A stretch of 5,009 bases of DNA. It comes from Chloroflexota bacterium (GTDB taxonomy: Bacteria > Chloroflexota > Dehalococcoidia > GIF9 > UBA5629). The stretch's first letter is position 1. Each line of letters begins with the position of its first letter. Below, in pieces: positions 1 through 5,009 of this stretch. Under the pieces are notes generated by a model that searched no databases, had not been told where the DNA came from, and saw only the letters and a list, made by a program, of their open reading frames with translations. The translations under genes were made by a program, and so were the position numbers. The stretch is taken from the NCBI GenBank assembly GCA_016875975.1, contig VGOF01000125.1:1-5009 (forward strand), in the 5' to 3' direction.

Positions 1-491
1 GGATAAAAGAGGCACTCCTGGAGACAGCAAAGCTGGGGGGCATGATATACATACTTATTGTCGCTGCCGACCTTTTTTCCAAGATGATATCGTTCATGGA
101 ATTGCCCCAGATGATAGGCGACTGGGTACTCAGCTTTCACCTGGGCCCGCTGGCGTTCCTGCTGGCGGTAGAGGCGCTGCTGCTGGCCATGGGTTTCCTT
201 TTCAGCAGCATACCAATGATAATAATAGTGCTACCTATCTTCTTGCCTACAGTAAAGGAGCTGGGCATAGACCCCGTGTTCTACGGGTGTCTGGCTGTCA
301 TCTGCACTGCTATAGGCGAGATTACCCCACCTATGGGGCCGCAGCTCTGGTTCGCTGCGCCCATCTGCAAGGAGAAGATGGGGAAAATAATGAAGGAAAG
401 CTGGGTATTCCTGGGAGCAATGGTGCTGGCATTGCTTGTGGTCACTTTTGTCCCTGACATCCCCATGTTCTTAGTGAATCTATTTAGATGA
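1..491 (+). CDS. TRAP transporter large permease (DctM family), C-terminal part, 5'-truncated by the window edge
   Basis: This is the membrane subunit that carries substrate in tripartite ATP-independent periplasmic (TRAP) systems, which import carboxylates and related acids using an ion gradient. The frame is open from base 3 to the TGA at 489-491, giving about 162 visible residues. The ATG at 42 is internal, because the 13 codons before it continue the conserved family sequence. The protein is very hydrophobic, with about four membrane segments (visible residues 14-32, 49-82, 93-120, 134-150). It carries the family's late signature GEITPPMG (105-112; compare GlltPPvG) and the stretch KELGIDPVFYG (85-95). 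Known DctM proteins are about 425-430 aa, so roughly the last 38% is present. The other TRAP subunits (DctP, DctQ) would lie upstream and are not seen. The CoA-transferase gene starts 37 nt downstream. Ile codon ATA is used 12 times in 18, more than in the genes that follow. Family is confident; substrate is unknown. Confidence 0.93.
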   Translation, partial: IKEALLETAKLGGMIYILIVAADLFSKMISFMELPQMIGDWVLSFHLGPLAFLLAVEALLLAMGFLFSSIPMIIIVLPIFLPTVKELGIDPVFYGCLAVICTAIGEITPPMGPQLWFAAPICKEKMGKIMKESWVFLGAMVLALLVVTFVPDIPMFLVNLFR

Positions 492-513
492 CAGAGCTAC
501 TCAGGCTCATAAC

Positions 514-521
514 AAAGGAGG
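514..521 (+). promoter_or_regulatory. Strong ribosome-binding site of the CoA-transferase gene
   Basis: AAAGGAGG lies 7 nt before the ATG at 529 and is a near-perfect Shine-Dalgarno sequence. It decides the start. Another ATG at 524 is only 2 nt from the site, is out of frame and reaches a TAG after five codons. Confidence 0.85.
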
Positions 522-528
522 ATATGAA

Positions 529-1743
529 ATGGCCAACATAGAAAGCCCCTTAGATGGAATCAAGGTGATCGAGGTCTCCACCTGGTTTGCCGGTCCAACG
601 TGTGGCATGTGGCTGGGTGAATGGGGGGCAAACGTTATCAGGGTCGAGCCTGTTGAAGGCGACCCGCTCCGCGGCATAATGGCATCCGGTCTGTTGCCTG
701 TATCCGACTACAACTGGATGTGGGAGATGGCCAACAGAAGCAAGAGGTGCATCGCCCTGGACCTCGCTCAGAAGCAAAGTCAGGAAATCATGCACAATCT
801 GATAAAGGACGCCGACGTCTTTCTGGCTAACCTGCGCCCCAGCACTCTGGAGAGGGCAGGCCTGGGCTACAAAACATTGAGCAAGCTAAACCCCAGGCTT
901 GTCTATGCCAATATCACCGGCTACGGGGCAAAAGGGCCAGGGGCAGAATGGCCTGCCTTTGATGAGACTGCCTTTTGGGCTAGGTCTGGCATCATGTCCA
1001 CCATGGGCGAAGAAGGCACGCCAGCAGTGCCGCTGAGAGGCGCTATGGGAGATAATACTACGGGCATCTTCATGCTGGGCGGCATAGCCTTAGCCCTCTA
1101 CGCCAGAGAAAAGACTGGGAAAGGACAGCGTGTGGACAACTCCCTGATGGGTAACGGCATGTGGGTAGCTGGCGTGGACATTATGGGTGCGCTCGTTTAT
1201 GATTTCTGGATCGGCAGGTTCTCCAGGAAAACTATGGGAAATCCCCTGTACAATACTTATCAGGCACAAGATGCCAAGTGGTTCCAGCTCCAGATGCTCC
1301 AGACAGACCGCTACTGGCCAGGCATGTGCAAAGCCTTGTCCAGGCCTGACCTGGAGAATGACCCTAAATTCAACTCCCATGGTAACCGAGTCAAGAGCAA
1401 CGCAGAGCTGATAGCCCTGCTCGACCAGGAATTCGCCAGGAAGGATAGAGACGAATGGGGCAAGCTGTTCGACGCCAATGACCTTATATGGGCTCCGGCA
1501 TTGACACCTGTTGAGGTCATCCGCGATGCCTGCGCCCTTGAGAATGGTTACATTCTGGAATATGACCATCCCACACATGGAAAACTAAAGGGAGTACGCT
1601 GTCCCATCCAGCTCAGCGACACACCGTCGAGAACACCATACCCTGCACCCGAATTCGGTCAGCACACCGAGGAAGTGCTGCTGGAGATAGGCTACACCTG
1701 GGAGGACATCGCCAAATTCAAAGACGGAAAGGTTATACTGTAA
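529..1743 (+). CDS. Class III CoA-transferase (CaiB/BaiF family), 404 aa
   Basis: Family enzymes are cytoplasmic. They move CoA from an acyl-CoA donor to a free carboxylate through a mixed anhydride on a conserved aspartate; examples are formyl-CoA:oxalate transferase (Frc), CaiB and BbsEF. Length (404 aa) matches the usual about 400 aa, with no truncation. Visible motifs: AGPTCGMWLGEWGANVIRVE (residues 21-40, the N-terminal Rossmann-like CoA-binding strand), ANRSKRCIALDL (68-79), NPRLVYANITGYG (121-133), and LRGAMGDNTTG (169-179). Asp175 in that last motif aligns with the catalytic Asp169 of Frc. The block TGKGQRVDNSLM (196-207) follows, as is typical. The start has a strong ribosome-binding site 7 nt upstream. 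The gene follows the TRAP permease by 37 nt, suggesting that it activates the imported acid (inference). Substrate specificity cannot be read from the sequence, and a racemase of the same superfamily (alpha-methylacyl-CoA racemase type) is a less likely alternative. Confidence 0.93.
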   Translation: MANIESPLDGIKVIEVSTWFAGPTCGMWLGEWGANVIRVEPVEGDPLRGIMASGLLPVSDYNWMWEMANRSKRCIALDLAQKQSQEIMHNLIKDADVFLANLRPSTLERAGLGYKTLSKLNPRLVYANITGYGAKGPGAEWPAFDETAFWARSGIMSTMGEEGTPAVPLRGAMGDNTTGIFMLGGIALALYAREKTGKGQRVDNSLMGNGMWVAGVDIMGALVYDFWIGRFSRKTMGNPLYNTYQAQDAKWFQLQMLQTDRYWPGMCKALSRPDLENDPKFNSHGNRVKSNAELIALLDQEFARKDRDEWGKLFDANDLIWAPALTPVEVIRDACALENGYILEYDHPTHGKLKGVRCPIQLSDTPSRTPYPAPEFGQHTEEVLLEIGYTWEDIAKFKDGKVIL

Positions 1744-1755
1744 GATGGCTCAAAT

Positions 1756-1796
1756 CGTCATTGCGAGTCCCGATGCAGTCGGGACGTGGCAATCTC
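1756..1796. repeat. Hairpin-forming intergenic element, CGTCATTGCGAG...GTGGCAATCTC type
   Basis: Two nested inverted pairs are visible. The inner one is GTCCCGA (1767-1773) with TCGGGAC (1779-1785), a perfect 7-bp stem with loop TGCAG. The outer one is ATTGC (1760-1764) with GCAAT (1789-1793). The ends CGTCATTGCGAG and GTGGCAATCTC resemble a short palindromic repeat that I recall from intergenic regions of many environmental bacterial genomes; this is from memory and not a search. It lies in the 146-nt gap after the CoA-transferase. No T-run follows the stem, so an intrinsic terminator is not supported. Only one copy of this type is in the window, so its repeat nature is inferred. Confidence 0.6.
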
Positions 1797-1835
1797 CCCC
1801 TCTAGCTCTTCCTTCCAGAGAAAGACCAGGGGGGA
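1795..1835. other. Possible second weak stem (C-run/G-run) in the same gap
   Basis: TCCCCCT (1795-1801) can pair with AGGGGGA (within 1828-1835), leaving a 26-nt loop. It directly abuts the first hairpin and could be the outer part of a longer repeat, or simply chance pairing of a C-run and a G-run. No function is assigned. Confidence 0.25.
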
Positions 1836-1889
1836 AAGAACCTCAATGAATTTCTAAGGCATTATACTATTAGCACCGAGGACACAACC

Positions 1890-3440
1890 ATGGATATGGA
1901 ATCAAGGCTAGCAGAGCTGCGCAAGCGAAGGGAAGAGGCACTGGCCATGGGCGGCCCTGAGAAAATCGCTCGCCAACACCAGCAGGGCAAGCTCACCGTC
2001 CGGGAACGCATCGAGTTTTTGTTCGACCCCGGCAGCTTCCAGGAATACGGCCTTTTGACTAGCCATATCGGCTGGAAGCCAGGCGAGAAGCTGTCGGCGG
2101 CAGATGCCGTCATCACCGGCTTCGGCCGCATAGACGGCCGCAGAGCAGGGGTAATCGCCGATGACTTCACCGTTCTGGGCGGCAGCACTGGCCTGGGGGC
2201 CAATTCCCTGAAGAGACTGCGCATGGTGGAAATCGCCACCCAGGAGCGCGTGCCGCTGATTTTTCTCATGGATGGCGCTGGAGCCAGGGCGCAGGATGCC
2301 GGCCGGGTAGCAGAAGGAATTCCCGCAGTCATCCACTTCGTCAAGATAGCCCGTCTGTCGGGCATATCACCCTCAGTAGCTGTGGTCATGGGCCCCTGCG
2401 CCGGAGAATCGTCGCTAGAGCCATCCTTGATAGAATTCGTCATTATGGTTAAGGGGGGCATGATGGCAGCCGGTGGCCCCCCTGTGGTACGGCAATCAAT
2501 CGGCCAGGATGTGAGCAAAGAGGAGTTAGGCGGCGTGGAGGTCCACTGTGTGATTTCAGGCGTGGCTGACAACCCTGCTGAGGACGACAGAGATGCCCTT
2601 CAAATGGTCAAGCGCTATCTTTCCTATCTGCCCAACAGCGCCTACGAGTACCCACCATCAAACAAACCAGACGACGACCCGGAGAGGAGAGACCAGGAAC
2701 TGCTTCACATCCTACCCGAAAACCCCAGGCAGCCCTATGATATGAAGAACATCATCAACTGCATCGTAGATAAGGACAGCTTTTTCGAGGTCAAGCCGCT
2801 GTTTGCCACCATGATGATAACCGGGCTAGCACGCTTGAACGGTCACACTATTGGCATCGTTGCCAACCAGCCCATGGTATTGTCCGGTGCCATTACCGCC
2901 AAGGCGGGGCAGAAGCAACGGCATTTCATCGACCTGTGCAACGCCTACCATATCCCCCTGCTGTTCCTGGTGGACGTCCCTGGAGTGATGACCGGGCCGA
3001 AATCGGAACGGGAAGGCGCCCTGCGCTTTGGCCTGGCGGTAGCTCACTCACTGGCCTGGGCTGATGTCCCCAAATTCACAGTGATTATCCGCAAGGCCTT
3101 CGGTTTCGGCGGCTCAGCAATGTGCGGTTACATGGGAGGCCAAACTCTCACCCTGGCCTGGCCTACGGCTGACTTCGCCTCCTTGCCCATAGATAGCGGA
3201 ATCGAGGCAGCCCATGCCGCTGAACTGGCAGCAGCCAAAGACCCCGATGCGCTGAGAAAACAGCTCAGAGAATATTACGAGAGGCTGGCTGGCCCCTATC
3301 CAGCAGCAGCCGTATTCAACGTTGACGATGTCATCGACCCTGGAGACACCAGGCCCAGGCTGATCCATGCCCTGGAACTGGCACTGGGGCGACGCACACA
3401 GCCGCCATCGCCGGCCATGCGCCACGGCGTAATGCCCTGA
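1890..3440 (+). CDS. Acyl-CoA carboxylase carboxyltransferase (beta) subunit, PccB/MCC-beta-like, 516 aa
   Basis: Proteins of this family move a carboxyl group between carboxybiotin and an acyl-CoA. They serve propionyl-, acetyl- or methylcrotonyl-CoA carboxylases, or as the alpha subunit of methylmalonyl- or glutaconyl-CoA decarboxylases. The 516 aa length is typical. The N-terminal half has GKLTVRERIEFLFDPGSF (residues 33-50), DDFTVLGGSTG (91-101), MDGAGAR (127-133), MGPCAGE (167-173) and EELGGVEVH (211-219). The C-terminal half has NIINCIVDKDSFFE (287-300), GIVANQP (322-328), FVDVPG at 360-365 in the form LVDVPG, KAFGFGGSAMCG (402-413) and AWPTADFA (423-430). The C-terminus RHGVMP resembles the family's usual HGNIPL-like end. 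Start 1890 is preferred because GAGGA (1878-1882) is 7 nt upstream; Met3 at 1896 is an alternative. Odd points are Glu173 where PccB has the second Gly of its first oxyanion pair, and a divergent segment at 431-446. No biotin carboxylase or carrier gene is in the window. Family is confident; substrate and direction are not. Confidence 0.92.
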   Translation: MDMESRLAELRKRREEALAMGGPEKIARQHQQGKLTVRERIEFLFDPGSFQEYGLLTSHIGWKPGEKLSAADAVITGFGRIDGRRAGVIADDFTVLGGSTGLGANSLKRLRMVEIATQERVPLIFLMDGAGARAQDAGRVAEGIPAVIHFVKIARLSGISPSVAVVMGPCAGESSLEPSLIEFVIMVKGGMMAAGGPPVVRQSIGQDVSKEELGGVEVHCVISGVADNPAEDDRDALQMVKRYLSYLPNSAYEYPPSNKPDDDPERRDQELLHILPENPRQPYDMKNIINCIVDKDSFFEVKPLFATMMITGLARLNGHTIGIVANQPMVLSGAITAKAGQKQRHFIDLCNAYHIPLLFLVDVPGVMTGPKSEREGALRFGLAVAHSLAWADVPKFTVIIRKAFGFGGSAMCGYMGGQTLTLAWPTADFASLPIDSGIEAAHAAELAAAKDPDALRKQLREYYERLAGPYPAAAVFNVDDVIDPGDTRPRLIHALELALGRRTQPPSPAMRHGVMP

Positions 3441-3458
3441 GAAGGAGAGAACTAAACT

Positions 3459-4214
3459 ATGAGCGTCCTGATATACGAAAAGAAGGATAAGGTGGGATAT
3501 ATCACGCTGAACCGCCCGCCTTTGAACACCATGAGTCGGGAGCTGAGCAGAGCGCTCATCAGCACCCTCCATGATATGGATAATGACCCCGATATATTCG
3601 TGGGTGTAATCACCGGCACCGGTGAGCGCTCATTCTGCGCCGGTGCCGACTTGACTGATGTTGAGCATACGGAAGCATCGGAAGAATGGGAAGCGGACTA
3701 TGTCTGGCGGTTGACCTCAGTGAAGAAGCCACTGATAGCAGCCGTCAACGGATATTGCCTGGGCGCTGGTTTTACGCTGGCTCTGGCCTGCGATATCAGG
3801 CTCGCCTCGGAGAAGGCATCCTTCGGCACCCCCGACCAGAAACTGAACACAATCGACTGCTACGCATCGCTGATGCTGTCCCGGCTCATCCCTGCATCAG
3901 TAGCCATGGAGATATTGATGACCGGCGACCGTATCAGCGCTCAGGAGGCATACAGAGTGGGACTGGTGAACCGCGTGGTCCCGTCAGCAGAATTGGTGCC
4001 CAGCGCTGAGGTGCTGGCGCAGAAGATCTGCGGCAATGGCCCGCTGGCGTTATGGGCCTGCAAGGAATTGAACAAAAGAGCTCGAACCATGTCACTCGAA
4101 GACGGATTATGCCTATTCAAATCGCTGACCGGGCCTATCTTGAAGAGTGAGGACACCAAGGAAGGCATCACCGCTTTCTTTGAGAAAAGGCCACCCATCT
4201 GGAAATGCAAATAA
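3459..4214 (+). CDS. Crotonase-fold (enoyl-CoA hydratase/isomerase family) protein lacking both hydratase glutamates, 251 aa
   Basis: The crotonase fold acts on acyl-CoA thioesters as hydratase, isomerase, hydrolase, dehalogenase or lyase. The length (251 aa) is normal. It has ITLNRPPLNTM (residues 15-25), the first oxyanion motif SFCAGADL (58-65), and the second AAVNGYCLGAG (94-104) followed by ACDIRLAS (110-117). It ends with the usual LTGDRISAQEA-like and GLVNRVV blocks (MTGDRIS 154-160, GLVNRVV 168-174). By eye against rat mitochondrial hydratase, Glu144 is replaced by Thr106 (GAGFT) and Glu164 by Asp126 (TPDQK). Asp133 (NTIDCY) lies where PaaG, dienoyl-CoA isomerase and 4-chlorobenzoyl-CoA dehalogenase have their catalytic Asp, 17 residues before the MEILMTG block. 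A plain hydratase role is therefore unlikely; isomerase, hydrolase or another reaction is more plausible (inference). AAGGAGAG (3442-3449) precedes the ATG, and the gene starts 18 nt after the carboxyltransferase, so they are probably co-transcribed. Confidence 0.9.
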   Translation: MSVLIYEKKDKVGYITLNRPPLNTMSRELSRALISTLHDMDNDPDIFVGVITGTGERSFCAGADLTDVEHTEASEEWEADYVWRLTSVKKPLIAAVNGYCLGAGFTLALACDIRLASEKASFGTPDQKLNTIDCYASLMLSRLIPASVAMEILMTGDRISAQEAYRVGLVNRVVPSAELVPSAEVLAQKICGNGPLALWACKELNKRARTMSLEDGLCLFKSLTGPILKSEDTKEGITAFFEKRPPIWKCK

Positions 4215-4226
4215 ACAATCGGGAGC

Positions 4227-4272
4227 ACCCTTACCTAACCTCTCCCTCGAGGGAGAGGATTAAGGTGAGGGT
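4227..4272. repeat. Palindromic intergenic element with perfect 20-bp core
   Basis: CCTCTCCCTC (4239-4248) is followed directly by its exact reverse complement GAGGGAGAGG (4249-4258). Flanking arms extend the symmetry imperfectly: ACCCTTACCTAA (4227-4238) against ATTAAGGTGAGGGT (4259-4272), whose reverse complement is ACCCTCACCTTAAT. The layout resembles the ACCCTCACCCTAACCCTCTCCC... palindromic repeats that I recall from many bacterial intergenic regions, an impression without a search. It fills most of the 85-nt gap between the two crotonase genes. No T-run follows, and the next gene's ribosome-binding site lies 16 nt beyond it, so a role in RNA folding or processing between the genes is possible but unproven. 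Confidence 0.65.
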
Positions 4273-4288
4273 GAAAATAAGCAACGCT

Positions 4289-4293
4289 GGAGG
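4289..4293 (+). promoter_or_regulatory. Ribosome-binding site of the second crotonase gene
   Basis: GGAGG ends 6 nt before the ATG at 4300. It fixes the start of the right-edge gene and follows the palindromic element by 16 nt, so a folded palindrome could sit close to the initiation region. Confidence 0.8.
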
Positions 4294-4299
4294 CACATA

Positions 4300-5009
4300 A
4301 TGAAATTGGAAACCGTCATCTACGAAAAGAAAGAGGAAGTGGCCATCATCCGCTTCAACAGGCCCAAGGTATTGAATGCGGTAAACAAGCAGTTGACCGC
4401 TGACTTTCTGGCTGCGCTGAAAGCAGCCGAGGCTGACCCCGAGGTCAAGGTGCTCATCGTCAAGGGAGAGGGCAGAGCCTTCTGCTCGGGCGATGACCTC
4501 TCAGAAGACAAGACCACTGCCACCCCTGAAGAAGGACTGCGTGCCGTCAACACCCTGCAAGACACCACGCGAACCATGCTCCGCATGGGCAAGCCCATCA
4601 TCGGCGCCATCCACGGCTACGCTCTGGGTGCTGGCTGCGAATGGGCCATGGACTGCGATATCAGGATTGCTGCCCAGGGCACCAAGTTCGGCTTCCCCGA
4701 GACAAGCGTGGGAGCTACCATCACCAACGCCGGCACCAAGATATTGCCATTGTTGGTAGGCATGGGCAGAGCCAAAGAGCTGGCTTTAACCGGTGACAGG
4801 ATAGATGCCAGGCAGGCAGAGCAGTGGGGACTGGTGAACAAGGTAGTGCCGTTGGAAGAGCTAGACTTTGCCGCTATGGAAACGGCCAGGAAGATAGCCA
4901 AAAACTCTGTCCTGGCCACGCATCTCACCAAGACAGCACTGAACCAGGGTGCTTACCAGGACTATGAGCAGGTGCTGGAACATGAGACCAGGGACGTCAT
5001 GCTGGCTAT
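4300..5009 (+). CDS. Enoyl-CoA hydratase/isomerase (crotonase family), 3'-truncated by the window edge, 236 codons visible
   Basis: The frame is open from the ATG at 4300 to the end of the window with no stop, giving 236 full codons plus two bases. Translation starts MKLETVIYEKKEEVAIIRFN. The N-terminal block VAIIRFNRPKVLNAV (residues 14-28) is followed by the first oxyanion motif AFCSGDDL (60-67) and the second, GAIHGYALGAGCE (102-114). DCDIRIAA (118-125), TGDRIDARQAEQWGLVNKVV (164-183) and a C-terminal helical region follow. Glu114 (GAGCE) and Glu134 (GFPETSVG) align by eye with the two catalytic glutamates of rat enoyl-CoA hydratase (Glu144, Glu164), so hydratase-type chemistry is plausible. 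Full-length relatives are about 255-260 aa, so about 20 residues are missing. GGAGG lies 6 nt before the start. The gene is a divergent tandem relative of the crotonase 85 nt upstream. The acyl chain handled is unknown. Confidence 0.92.
   Translation, partial: MKLETVIYEKKEEVAIIRFNRPKVLNAVNKQLTADFLAALKAAEADPEVKVLIVKGEGRAFCSGDDLSEDKTTATPEEGLRAVNTLQDTTRTMLRMGKPIIGAIHGYALGAGCEWAMDCDIRIAAQGTKFGFPETSVGATITNAGTKILPLLVGMGRAKELALTGDRIDARQAEQWGLVNKVVPLEELDFAAMETARKIAKNSVLATHLTKTALNQGAYQDYEQVLEHETRDVMLA

Noticed and set aside
42..44. ATG at 42 as the start of the permease gene
   Set aside because: The 13 codons upstream are open and continue the family sequence, no ribosome-binding site suits this ATG, and a 149-aa product would be only a fragment of a DctM protein.
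524..526. ATG at 524 as the CoA-transferase start
   Set aside because: It is out of frame and ends after five codons, and it lies too close to the ribosome-binding site.
1090..1578. 162-codon open frame on the - strand within the CoA-transferase
   Set aside because: The overlapping + strand gene has full family motifs across this stretch, and the antisense product has no recognisable domain.
1760..1793. Hairpin considered as an intrinsic terminator of the CoA-transferase
   Set aside because: The downstream sequence is C-rich and lacks a T-run on the + strand.
1863..1868. TATACT, a possible -10 promoter box before the carboxyltransferase
   Set aside because: The sequence at the expected -35 position (ACCTCA, 1840-1845) is poor and no extended -10 TG is present. 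An AT-rich hexamer alone is weak evidence, although a start in this gap is not excluded.
1862..2572. Long open frame of 236 codons on the - strand opposite the carboxyltransferase
   Set aside because: It is antisense to a clearly conserved gene. Its translation is a low-complexity mix rich in Ser, Pro and Arg with no recognisable motif, and open frames of this kind are common opposite codon-biased genes.
3114..3572. 152-codon - strand open frame spanning the carboxyltransferase end and crotonase start
   Set aside because: It covers two conserved genes and their ribosome-binding site on the opposite strand and shows no motif.
3686..4009. 107-codon + strand open frame in another frame inside the first crotonase
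   Set aside because: It is an out-of-frame shadow of a gene with intact family motifs.
4239..4272. Palindrome considered as an intrinsic terminator of the first crotonase
   Set aside because: The stem is followed by ATTAAGG and not a T-run, the outer arms keep pairing beyond it, and the next gene follows in the same direction with its ribosome-binding site close by.

Overview
The window carries five protein-coding genes, all on the + strand. It reads as part of a catabolic (or assimilatory) gene cluster for an organic acid handled as its CoA thioester. From left to right these are the C-terminal end of a TRAP transporter large permease (DctM family, cut by the left edge), a complete class III (CaiB/BaiF) CoA-transferase, a complete biotin-type acyl-CoA carboxyltransferase subunit (PccB/MCC-beta-like), a complete crotonase-fold protein that has lost both hydratase glutamates, and a second crotonase that keeps both glutamates and runs off the right edge. 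No RNA gene, transposase, CRISPR array or rearranged gene is visible.

Layout: the permease and CoA-transferase are 37 nt apart and the second gene has a strong AAAGGAGG ribosome-binding site. A 146-nt gap before the carboxyltransferase holds a hairpin-forming element of the CGTCATTGCGAG...GTGGCAATCTC type. The carboxyltransferase and first crotonase are 18 nt apart. An 85-nt gap before the second crotonase holds a perfect 20-bp palindrome with imperfect flanking arms. Both larger gaps are therefore occupied by what look like dispersed palindromic repeats inserted into an otherwise compact, probably co-transcribed cluster.

How the genes could work together (inference): the TRAP system imports a carboxylate, the CoA-transferase turns it into an acyl-CoA, and the carboxyltransferase and two crotonases then carboxylate or decarboxylate, hydrate, isomerise or hydrolyse that thioester. 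The substrate cannot be read from the sequence. No biotin carboxylase, biotin carrier or dehydrogenase is present here, so the pathway must continue outside the window.

Organism: a bacterium with moderate GC (mid-50s percent by eye). The gene content and the two repeat types are what I would expect from an environmental anaerobe such as a member of Dehalococcoidia/Chloroflexota or Desulfobacterota. This is an impression from memory, not a classification. I see no evidence of a wholly new system. The most notable signals are the altered active site of the first crotonase, the altered motif in the carboxyltransferase, and the two palindromic elements.
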